DNA from: Streptomyces sp. NRRL S-646
GTDB lineage: Bacteria; Actinomycetota; Actinomycetes; Streptomycetales; Streptomycetaceae
Direction: 5' to 3'
Assembly (NCBI RefSeq): GCF_000720765.1
Contig: NZ_JODC01000002.1
Span: 62,001-126,000, forward strand
DNA: 64,000 bases
The position numbers and the translations under genes are program-made. The notes under the pieces were generated by a model. That model had not been told where the DNA came from. It did no database searches and saw only the letters and a list, made by a program, of their open reading frames with translations. This document shows, one piece after another, positions 7,177-15,602 of the stretch (position 1 is its first letter; each line of letters starts with the position of its first letter).

Positions 7177-8814
7177 TCAGTGCGCGGGGGCGTCGGTGAC
7201 GACGACTTCCTCGATGCTGCGCTCGATGTCCTCACGCTTGGAGGAGGTCGCCCGGGCCCAGTAGTAGATGGCCAGGGAGAAGACGGCGATGACCAGAATG
7301 TCCCACCACAGACCGATGTTGCCCGAGCCGCCGAAGCCGCCCTCGGCCGAGATCACGCCCATGCCCAGGAGATAGACCGGCAGCCACTGCGCAGCCTTGA
7401 AGTCCATCCGGGGCGCGTCGGGCTGGTTGGTGGAGTTGGCCCACCAGGCGTAGCTGCCGAGGAGCAGGTAGCCGAGGACGATCGCCAGCCCGAGCCGCCA
7501 CAGGGTGTCCCAGCCGGCCCAGTAGATGATCAGGTTGGCCACCACGAACGACACCGGCGAGATCACCTTGCCGCCGGGCAGCCGGTACGGCCGCTCGTGG
7601 TTCGGCAGCTTGTCGGCGAAGACGCCGTACGCCAGCGGCGCGCCCGCGTACATCAGGACGCTCGCCGAGGTGATGAAGCCGACCAGCTTGTGCCAGCTGG
7701 GGAAGGGCAGGAAGCAGATCACGCCGGTGACGAAGGACATGATGAGGCCGAACCACGGCACACCGCGCCCGTCGGTCTTCGTGAAGATCTTCGGCGCGTA
7801 GCCGTTCTTCGCCAGGCCGTAGGAGACGCGGGAGGTGGCGGTGGTGTAGATCAGGCCGGTGCCGCCGGGGGAGATGATCGCGTCGAAGTAGAGGACCCAG
7901 GCCAGCCAGCCGAGCCCCACCACGGTCGCGAGACCGGCCCACGGGCCGGTGTCGCCCTCGTACGCGAGGTGGGCCCAGCCGTGCGCGAAGCTGCTGTGCG
8001 GCAGCGCGGCGATGAACACGACCTGGAGCAGGACGTAGATGACGGCGCCGATCGCTACCGAGCCGAGCGTGGCGCGCGGCAGGTCCCGCTTGGGGTTGCG
8101 GCTCTCGCCCGCCAGCTGGATGGCCTGCTCGAAGCCGAGCAGCGCGAAGATGATGCCGCTGGTGCTGATCGCGGCGAGCACGCCCTTGGCGCCGAACGGC
8201 GCGAAGCCCTCGGAGTGGAAGTTGGCCGGGTGGAAGTGGGTCGCGGCCATGATGAAGATCGCGCCCAGCGGGACGGCGATCTTCCACCAGGTCGCGGCGC
8301 TGTTGGCGTGCGCCAGCGCCCGTACGCCGAAGAAGTTCACGCCGACGAAGAGCGCCATGAGCACGATGGCCACCAGCAGACCGCTGGTCGTCAGCGTCTT
8401 GTCGGCGTGCTGGAACCGCTGGGCCCACGACCAGTGACCGGCGTACCCGATCATGGCGTAGACCTCGATCGGGGCCACGGTTGCGGCCTGCAGCCAGGAG
8501 AACCAGCCGAAGGACATGCCGGCCAGTCCGCCGAAGGCGTAGTGCGGGTAGCGGGCCGTACCGCCGGCCACCGGGAACATGCCGCCGAGCTCGGCGTGCA
8601 CCAGAGCCAGCAGCACGATCGCGACCGCGCCGATCACCCACGAGATGATCGCCGAGGGTCCCGCCTGCATCACCGCGTCGTGCGCGCCGAACAGCCAGCC
8701 GGAGCCGATGATCGAGCCCACGGAGGCCCACATCAGGCCGATCAGTCCGACGTCACGCCTGAGACCGCTTGGACCCCTGGCCTCCTCTACGGAGGCCTCC
8801 TCGACGCTCACCAT
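7177..8814 (-). CDS. APC-superfamily amino-acid permease
   Basis: This 545-residue protein has about 12-14 hydrophobic segments. The first carries the APC motif 'WASVGSIIGSGWLFGAHDA', where the unwound G-S-G-rich stretch binds the amino-acid carboxylate. 'FALLGFEQAIQLAGESRNPKRDLPRA' is the conserved helix 6 and following loop. The cytosolic C-terminal tail is acidic. A GAGGT ribosome-binding site precedes the ATG at 8814. The substrate is not readable from the sequence. A 10-bp direct repeat lies just upstream. Confidence 0.88.
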   Translation of the reverse strand: MVSVEEASVEEARGPSGLRRDVGLIGLMWASVGSIIGSGWLFGAHDAVMQAGPSAIISWVIGAVAIVLLALVHAELGGMFPVAGGTARYPHYAFGGLAGMSFGWFSWLQAATVAPIEVYAMIGYAGHWSWAQRFQHADKTLTTSGLLVAIVLMALFVGVNFFGVRALAHANSAATWWKIAVPLGAIFIMAATHFHPANFHSEGFAPFGAKGVLAAISTSGIIFALLGFEQAIQLAGESRNPKRDLPRATLGSVAIGAVIYVLLQVVFIAALPHSSFAHGWAHLAYEGDTGPWAGLATVVGLGWLAWVLYFDAIISPGGTGLIYTTATSRVSYGLAKNGYAPKIFTKTDGRGVPWFGLIMSFVTGVICFLPFPSWHKLVGFITSASVLMYAGAPLAYGVFADKLPNHERPYRLPGGKVISPVSFVVANLIIYWAGWDTLWRLGLAIVLGYLLLGSYAWWANSTNQPDAPRMDFKAAQWLPVYLLGMGVISAEGGFGGSGNIGLWWDILVIAVFSLAIYYWARATSSKREDIERSIEEVVVTDAPAH

Positions 8815-8856
8815 ATTTTCAGCGACCTCTCACGTTGTGAATACGCATTTTCAGCG
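8815..8856. promoter_or_regulatory. 10-bp direct repeats upstream of the permease
   Basis: ATTTTCAGCG occurs at 8815-8824 and again at 8847-8856, 32 bp apart, in an AT-rich stretch immediately upstream of the permease start. The spacing of about three helical turns would allow a regulator to bind both copies on one face. The rest of the 210-bp spacer (to 9024) shows no gene. Confidence 0.3.
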
Positions 8857-9024
8857 CGTGCGACGTCGCAGATTAGGAAACAATGGCCGTCGAACAGAAG
8901 GCTCATGGTGAAGTTTTGACCAACGCACGGGGGGTTCCTGGACTGCCCTTCAGGCGCCGTGTGCGCAGCAGAACCCAGTGTGACCACTCATGTGTACGAC
9001 ACGTCCCGGTGTGCCCCGCCCCGT

Positions 9025-9432
9025 TCAGCCGAGCAGCGGTATCTCAATGGCGGGGCAGCGGTCCATCACCATGTCGAGTCCCGCCGCGCGCGTACGGTCG
9101 TGCGCCGCCTCGTCGATCACGCCGAGCTGGAACCAGACGGCCTTGGCGCCCTTGGCAACCGCCTCGTCGGCGACCGGTCCGGCGAGGTCGCTGTTGACGA
9201 AGACGTCGACGACGTCCACGTCGAAGGGGATGTCGGCGAGGGAGGCGTAGCCCTGCTCGCCGTGCACCGTCTCCGCCTTGGGATGGACGGGCACGATGCG
9301 CTTGCCGAAGCGCTGCAGCACCTGGGCGACGCCGTATGCGGCGCGTCCCCGGTTCGACGAGAGGCCCACCACGGCCCAGGTGTCGCCGGACTCGGTGAGG
9401 ATCTTGCGGACCGTTGCCTCGTCGCCGTACAC
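9025..9432 (-). CDS. CoA-binding domain protein (YccU-like)
   Basis: This 135-residue single-domain protein has the CoA_binding Rossmann fold of succinyl-CoA ligase alpha subunits: 'TWAVVGLSSNRGRAAYGVAQVLQRFGKRIVPVHP', then 'DVVDVFVNSDLAGPVADEAVAKGAKAVWFQLGVIDEAA', and the terminal 'MDRCPAIEIPLL'. The GTG at 9432 gives the length usual for the family. The role of these stand-alone domains is unclear. It is transcribed away from the DUF190 gene. Confidence 0.85.
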   Translation of the reverse strand: MYGDEATVRKILTESGDTWAVVGLSSNRGRAAYGVAQVLQRFGKRIVPVHPKAETVHGEQGYASLADIPFDVDVVDVFVNSDLAGPVADEAVAKGAKAVWFQLGVIDEAAHDRTRAAGLDMVMDRCPAIEIPLLG

Positions 9433-9585
9433 CGCGGCCTCCCTGCCCCTCGCGAACCTGTTCCCGTGACCGACAACGGCCGGGAACGCGCGATGATTCC
9501 CCGGTTTCTGCCGCGCCCTGAACGCCTGTTCGGCAGGACGTCGGAGCAGTACCGTCTGGACAGTCCGTACGGCAGGGGGTGGCCG

Positions 9586-9918
9586 ATGCCCGGCAATGAC
9601 ATGCTCGCCGCACGCCTGACCATCCACCTCGACGCCGCCGTGTTGTGGCACCACAGGCCTGCCTACGCCGAACTCGTGCACCGGGCGCACCGCGAGGGCC
9701 TCATCGGAGCGAGCGTCTTCCACGGCGTCACCGGCTTCGGCGCCGGCGACCCCAAGCAGTCACCCCTCGCACCGAAGGGGCCGTGCGCCGTGGTCATCAT
9801 CGACGAGGAACCCCGGCTGCGGGACTTCCTGCCGCACGTGGCGGACGTCCTGGGGGAGACGTCGGCGGTGGCGGTGCTCGACCGGGTACGGATCCATACG
9901 CCGAGCGCGGATGAGTGA
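9586..9918 (+). CDS. DUF190 family protein
   Basis: This 110-residue protein matches DUF190, with a short ferredoxin-like alpha/beta fold: 'ARLTIHLDAAVLWHHRPAYAELVHRAHREGLIGASVFHGVTGFGAG', then 'VVIIDEEPRLRDFLPHV'. Family members usually sit beside the fluoride channel gene crcB and may be PII-like regulators. No crcB is present within this window. The ATG at 9586 is preceded by a G-rich ribosome-binding site (GGCAGGGGG). Confidence 0.8.
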   Translation: MPGNDMLAARLTIHLDAAVLWHHRPAYAELVHRAHREGLIGASVFHGVTGFGAGDPKQSPLAPKGPCAVVIIDEEPRLRDFLPHVADVLGETSAVAVLDRVRIHTPSADE

Positions 9919-10113
9919 GTCTCACGCATGAGGGCGAGGTGCGAGCGAGTGGGGATGGGCTGTGCACGCGCGCGTACGTCACCTCCGCGCGGAGGCGGCG
10001 GCACCCGCGCGTGCGCGTCACGTACCTCCCCGCACCTGGTGGAATCCCGCCGCCGTGTCCGGAATTCGCGCCGGATGCCTGCGCGTGGCCGTCCGCCCGC
10101 CTACGCTCAGCCC

Positions 10114-10836
10114 GTGCTGCACATCACAGACGCCCGAACCGGCGAGTCCGTCGACGCCGCTCCGGCCCGCCGGGGACTGACCCGGGTCGAAGCCCATGTG
10201 CCGGATTTCCACACCGGCGCCCTGCGGGTGCTGCTGGTCGCCGACCTCCTCGTGCGGGCCCTGGAACTCGGCGGCACCCCCGTGTGGGGCGTGCTGACCG
10301 CTGAGCGGGGGCAGGCCGAGCTGCGGGCCGGAGCGGCTGCGCTCGGCATCCGACCCTTCGAGGACCGGCGGGACGTCGGCCCAGGACTGGGCGAGGCCCA
10401 GGTGCTGCACGTCGTGGGGGAGGGCGGCGAGACACCCGACGGCGTCCGGGTCGCCGTCGCCCCCGTCGACTCGGAGACACCCGGCACCACGGAGGCCGCC
10501 GACCCGGCCGCCCTGCGCCTGGCCCTGCTCTCCCGGCGCCGGAGCACGCCCCTGCGGCTCGACGCGGCCGCCCTGACCGAGGCCCGCGAAACCCTCGCAC
10601 GCTGGCGCCGCGCGGTCGCCGCCTGGGCGCAGCAGCCGTCGCGGCCGATTCCCGACGAGGCGCGCGCCCGCCTCCGTACCGCCTGGGAGGACGACTTGGA
10701 CGTGCCCTCCGTGCTGGATGTGCTGACCTGGGTGGCCGAGTCCGAGCTGCCGGACGGCGCCCGCTTTGAGACGTACGCCTATGCGGACCGGCTGCTCGGC
10801 CTGGATCTCACCCGCGACCTCGGATCCCCGGCGTGA
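10114..10836 (+). CDS. CysRS-like conserved actinobacterial protein
   Basis: This 240-residue protein resembles part of the class I cysteinyl-tRNA synthetase fold ('LRVLLVADLLVRALELGGTPVW' recalls the segment after the HIGH motif). HIGH and KMSKS motifs and the zinc ligands are absent, so catalytic synthetase activity is unlikely. The GTG at 10114 is chosen; upstream sequence in the same frame is not protein-like. Its last codons overlap the GTG of the SixA-type phosphatase gene (GTGA at 10833-10836), implying coupled translation. Function unknown; the synthetase relationship is tentative. Confidence 0.7.
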   Translation: MLHITDARTGESVDAAPARRGLTRVEAHVPDFHTGALRVLLVADLLVRALELGGTPVWGVLTAERGQAELRAGAAALGIRPFEDRRDVGPGLGEAQVLHVVGEGGETPDGVRVAVAPVDSETPGTTEAADPAALRLALLSRRRSTPLRLDAAALTEARETLARWRRAVAAWAQQPSRPIPDEARARLRTAWEDDLDVPSVLDVLTWVAESELPDGARFETYAYADRLLGLDLTRDLGSPA

Positions 10837-11387
10837 CCGCGCGCGCGGGAGCCGGCCCGCTGCGCCGCCTGGTGGTGCTGCGGCACGCCAAGTCGGCCTG
10901 GCCGACGGGCGTCCCCGACCACGAACGCCCGCTCGCGCCGCGCGGCCGCCGGGACGCGCCGGCCGCCGGCCGTGCCCTCGCCGAGTCCGACTGCCTGCCG
11001 GACCTCGCCCTGTGCTCCACCGCCGTACGCGCGCGCCAGACCTGGGAACTGGCCTCGGCCCAGTGGGGCACACCGCCGCCGGTACGCCGCGACCCGCGGT
11101 TGTACGCCGCCGACGTGTCCGACCTGCTGACCGCCGTGCACGAGGTGCCCGCCGAGGTCGAGACGCTGCTCCTGGTCGGGCACAACCCCGGCCTGGAGGA
11201 ACTCGTACTGGAACTGGCGGGGGACAGCCTCGACGACGCCCTCGACGAGGTACGGCTGAAGTTCCCGACCTCGGCGATCGCGGTACTGGCCTGGCACGGA
11301 ACCGCCTGGGAGGCGCTCGCCCCGGGCACGGCACTGCTGACGAGCATGCTCGTGCCGCGGGGCAGGAAGGGTGGCGGGAAGAAGTAG
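10833..11387 (+). CDS. SixA-type histidine phosphatase
   Basis: This 184-residue protein belongs to the histidine phosphatase (phosphoglycerate mutase) superfamily. The RHG-type motif is 'LVVLRHAKSAWP', with His as the phosphoryl acceptor and the adjacent Arg. 'LCSTAVRARQTW' supplies the second Arg, and 'LLLVGHNPGLEEL' the second catalytic His. RHAKSxW is characteristic of the SixA branch, which dephosphorylates phosphohistidine domains or small molecules. It starts at the GTG overlapping the previous stop. The Lys-rich tail is typical of Streptomyces homologues. Confidence 0.88.
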   Translation: MTARAGAGPLRRLVVLRHAKSAWPTGVPDHERPLAPRGRRDAPAAGRALAESDCLPDLALCSTAVRARQTWELASAQWGTPPPVRRDPRLYAADVSDLLTAVHEVPAEVETLLLVGHNPGLEELVLELAGDSLDDALDEVRLKFPTSAIAVLAWHGTAWEALAPGTALLTSMLVPRGRKGGGKK

Positions 11388-11412
11388 CGCGGGCGGCGCA
11401 TAGGCTGACCGG

Positions 11413-12039
11413 ATGCAGGACGAGTACCGCACGGTCGCCCACGCGGGCGTGCACGAGACCGAGGTCAACCGCTCCCGCTTCCTGTGCGCCCTGGCGCCGG
11501 CGGCCACCGAGCAGGAGGCCCAGGACTTCATCGCCGCCGTGCGCAAGGAGCACGCGGACGCCACCCACAACTGCTGGGCCTACGTCATCGGCGCCGACGC
11601 CTCCGTCCAGAAGGCCAGCGACGACGGCGAACCGGGCGGCACCGCGGGCGTCCCCATGCTGCAGATGCTGCTGCGCCGGGACATGCGGTACGTCGTCGCC
11701 GTCGTCACCCGCTACTACGGCGGCGTCAAGCTCGGCGCGGGCGGACTCATCAGGGCGTACGGCGGCGCGGTCGGCGAGGCCCTGGACACACTGGGCACCC
11801 GCACCCGCCGCAGGTTCCGGCTGGCCACGGTGACCGTCGACCACCAGCGCGCCGGCAAGGTCCAGAACGACCTGCACTCGACGGGACGCGAGGTGCGCGA
11901 CGTGCGCTACGGGGAGGCGGTCACCATCGAGGTCGGCCTGCCGGACTCCGACGTCGACGCCTTCCGGGCCTGGCTCGCCGACGTGACCGCCGGGACGGCC
12001 GGCTTCGAACTGGGCGGGGAGGCGTACGGGGACGTGTGA
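11413..12039 (+). CDS. YigZ/IMPACT family protein
   Basis: This 208-residue protein has the UPF0029 N-terminal domain, with 'HNCWAYVIG', 'SDDGEPGGTAGVPMLQMLLR' and 'VVTRYYGGVKLGAGGLIRAYGGAV' as conserved blocks, and a C-terminal DUF1949-like ferredoxin domain. The mammalian relative IMPACT binds GCN1 in translational stress control, while bacterial YigZ has no settled function. The gene follows the SixA-type phosphatase by 25 bp and could be cotranscribed with it. Confidence 0.9.
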   Translation: MQDEYRTVAHAGVHETEVNRSRFLCALAPAATEQEAQDFIAAVRKEHADATHNCWAYVIGADASVQKASDDGEPGGTAGVPMLQMLLRRDMRYVVAVVTRYYGGVKLGAGGLIRAYGGAVGEALDTLGTRTRRRFRLATVTVDHQRAGKVQNDLHSTGREVRDVRYGEAVTIEVGLPDSDVDAFRAWLADVTAGTAGFELGGEAYGDV

Positions 12040-12151
12040 GCATCGGAATGAAAAGGGCGTAACGGACAAGCGTGGGACCGCTCATGACGGGCCGATACGG
12101 GAGAACGCACCGGGGTGTCTCCGCGGTGGGTCGTGCTGGTGATGCGGTGCG

Positions 12152-12742
12152 TCAGCTGACCTGCTCGGCGGTGCCGAGCAGTGCCAGGGCGTTGTCGATG
12201 CCCTGTGCGAGGAGTGCGTCGGCGAGTTGCTGGTCGTGCAGAGCTCGGGAGAGCTGCAGTGTCCCGGCCATCATGGCGAGGAGACCGAGTGCCTGCACGC
12301 GCACCGAGAGCGGGTCGTGGGGCGCCATGCGGGCGGTGATGCCGTCGATGAGCGTCAGCACGCCGCCGGTGTAAGCCTTCCTGGTCGTGTCCGTGCAGCG
12401 CGCGATCTCATCCAGCAGGGCGGCGTTGGGGCAGCCGTCCGCCGGGCTGTCGCGGTGCCGGACGGACAGGTACCGGGCCACGATCTGATCGAGTCCGGCG
12501 CGACCGGGCGCCGCTAGCGCGACGACGTTCGCGTTCTGCGCGCGCAGTTGGTCGGCGACCGCGGTGGCGACAAGGTCCTCCTTGGACGCGAAGTGGGTGT
12601 AGAAGGCGCCGTTGGTGAGCCCGGCGTCCGCCATGAGCGTTGCGACCCCGGAGCCGTCGATACCGTCTCGCTTGAACCGGCGGCCGGCCGTCTCGACGAT
12701 TCGCTGCCTTTTCGCCTGCTAGTGCTCTTTCCCGTATCGCAC
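12152..12742 (-). pseudogene. TetR-family regulator interrupted by an amber codon
   Basis: Read from GTG 12742, the frame encodes RYGKEH, then TAG (12719-12721) at codon 8, then 'QAKRQRIVETAGRRFKRDG' and a full TetR HTH ('GVATLMADAGLTNGAFYTHF') and ligand domain to 12152. Everything after the stop is intact, so one substitution (probably from AAG or CAG) separates it from a normal 196-residue TetR. The first ATG after the stop (12634) would lose the first HTH helices and could not make a DNA-binding protein. No other start lies between. It borders a decayed MFS/reductase block that it probably once controlled. A sequencing error is possible. Confidence 0.75.
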
Positions 12743-12846
12743 CCAGCACTCCTGTCCTCACTCGAAGGGCGGCCTTTCCCCCACGGTCCCTCGGTTGTCC
12801 GAGTCCGCCTCTGTCGCCAGAACGTTCGGCGCGAGCCACTTGTTCA

Positions 12847-13772
<926 letters not shown>

Positions 13773-14265
13773 AAGAGCGGCCGGGGCATCGGCCGTGGCA
13801 TCGCCCGAGGCCAGGGCGTCGGCAGTGTGGCGGCCGACCTTGCGCTGCCCGGGGATCGCGAAGAGCAGCACAGCGGCCAGGGCGACCGCACCGGCGCCGG
13901 CCCAGAGCGCCGAGGTCAGGCCGTCGACGAACAGTGAGGCGGACCCGTAGTCGCCCTGGGCGGAGAGGACGGCTGCCAGTGACGCGACTCCAAGGGCGCC
14001 GCCGACCTCGCGGATCGCGGTGTTGGCACCCGAGGCGATGCCCTCCTCCTCCGGGCGGACGGTGCTCATGACGAGGTTCGCGGACGGGGCGAAGAACGTC
14101 CCCATGCCGATGCCGCAGACGATCAGCGCCGGCAGCAAGGCGGTGTACGACGCGTCGGGTTCGACGGCCAGCGCCCAGAGCCCCAGGCCCACCGCGTTGA
14201 GGATCATTCCCGCCCCGACGACCGGGGCCGGCCACGACGGACCGCGCGGTATCGCGTGCCGGGCG
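13773..14265 (-). pseudogene. MFS (DHA2-type) drug transporter, C-terminal fragment
   Basis: This stretch encodes the last membrane segments of a 14-TM MFS exporter: 'GAGMILNAVGLGLWALAVEP', 'GIGMGTFFAPSANLVMSTVR', 'EEGIASGANTAIREVGGALG' and a final hydrophobic helix before 'AIPGQRK'. The N-terminal two-thirds are absent. At the upstream edge the frame loses homology near 14250-14270, before the sbcD promoter region. TetR plus DHA2 pump plus flavin reductase is a common Streptomyces grouping, so this is likely the relic of one regulated efflux operon. Confidence 0.75.
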
Positions 14266-14438
14266 GTGGGAGGGAGCGGCAGTGGGAGAGGACTCTCGAT
14301 TTCCAGGGTGATCTGAGGTGTGCGGTGGATCAGGGGGCGGCATGCGTTAGCGTGGCAAGCGTTGACGGCGAGCCCCGTGCTGGTTCGTGCTGGTTCTTGA
14401 GGCGCAGTAGGGGTAAACGTGCAGGTCAGAGCGATTTC

Positions 14439-15602
14439 ATGAAATTGCTGCACACTTCCGACTGGCATCTGGGCCGGGCGTTCCACCGGGTGAACATGCT
14501 CGGGGCCCAGGCCGAGTTCATCGGTCACCTCGTCACGACCGTGCGTGAGCGCGGTGTGGACGCGGTGGTCGTGTCGGGGGACGTGTACGACCGGGCGGTG
14601 CCGCCGCTGGCCGCGGTCGAGTTGTACGACGACGCGCTGCACCGCCTGGCCGACCTGGGCGTGCCCACGGTGATGATCTCCGGGAACCACGACTCGGCCC
14701 GTCGGCTGGGCGTCGGTGCCGGTCTCATCGGGCGGGCCGGCATCCATCTGAGGACCGAGCCGTCGGCGTGCGGGACACCGGTCGTGCTGTCCGACGCCCA
14801 CGGTGACGTGGCCTTCTACGGGTTGCCGTATCTCGAACCGGCCCTGGTCAAGGACGAGTTCGGCGTGGAGAAAGCGGGACACGAGGCGGTGCTCGCCGCA
14901 GCCATGGACCGGGTCCGCGCCGACCTCGCCACCCGCGCGCGGGGCACCCGTTCCGTAGTGCTCGCTCACGCCTTCGTCACCGGCGGCGAGGCCAGCGACA
15001 GCGAGCGGGACATCACCGTCGGCGGGGTGGCGGCCGTGCCCGCCGGGGTCTTCGACGGTGTGGACTACGCGGCACTCGGCCATCTGCACGGCTGCCAGAC
15101 GATCACCGAGCGCGTGCGCTACTCCGGCTCCCCGCTGCCGTACTCCTTCTCGGAGGCCGACCACCGCAAGACCATGTGGCTCGTCGACCTCGACGCCGAC
15201 GGCTCCGTCACCGCCGAGCGCGTCGACTGCCCCGTGCCGCGCGCGCTGGCCAGAATCCGGGGCCCTCTGGAGGAACTGCTCGCCGATCCCGGGCTCGCCG
15301 GGCACGAGGAGGCGTGGGTCGAGGCCACCCTCACCGACCCGGTCCGCCCGGCCGACCCCATGGCGCGGCTCACCGAGCGTTTCCCGCACACCCTCAGCCT
15401 CGCCTTCGACCCCGAGCGGGCACCGGACGACCCGGACGTGTCCTACGCCAGGCGGCTCGCGGGCCGCAGCGACCAGGAGATCGCCGAGGACTTCGTCGCC
15501 CATGTGCGTGGCGCCGGACCCGACGAGCGTGAACAGGCCGTGCTGCGGGACGCGTTCGACGCGGTGCGTGCCGACGAGGCCGTACGGGAGGTCGCGCGAT
15601 GA
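14439..15602 (+). CDS. sbcD: exonuclease subunit SbcD (Mre11-like)
   Basis: This 387-residue metallophosphoesterase has the Mre11/SbcD signature blocks in order: 'LLHTSDWHLGR' (D and H metal ligands), 'VSGDVYDR', 'ISGNHDS', 'VLAHAFVTGG' and 'LGHLHGCQ'. The C-terminal part is the SbcC-binding/capping region. With SbcC it forms an ATP-dependent double-strand exonuclease and hairpin endonuclease that cleaves palindromic DNA. The ATG at 14439 begins directly with the first catalytic strand. It overlaps sbcC by ATGA (15599-15602). Confidence 0.95.
   Translation: MKLLHTSDWHLGRAFHRVNMLGAQAEFIGHLVTTVRERGVDAVVVSGDVYDRAVPPLAAVELYDDALHRLADLGVPTVMISGNHDSARRLGVGAGLIGRAGIHLRTEPSACGTPVVLSDAHGDVAFYGLPYLEPALVKDEFGVEKAGHEAVLAAAMDRVRADLATRARGTRSVVLAHAFVTGGEASDSERDITVGGVAAVPAGVFDGVDYAALGHLHGCQTITERVRYSGSPLPYSFSEADHRKTMWLVDLDADGSVTAERVDCPVPRALARIRGPLEELLADPGLAGHEEAWVEATLTDPVRPADPMARLTERFPHTLSLAFDPERAPDDPDVSYARRLAGRSDQEIAEDFVAHVRGAGPDEREQAVLRDAFDAVRADEAVREVAR

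Noticed and set aside
6003..8919. Long plus-strand frames across pobA and the permease
   Set aside because: No homology; both are complements of clear minus-strand genes.
9586..9918. Fluoride-resistance operon (DUF190 with crcB)
   Set aside because: No CrcB-like gene or fluoride riboswitch is visible around the DUF190 gene.
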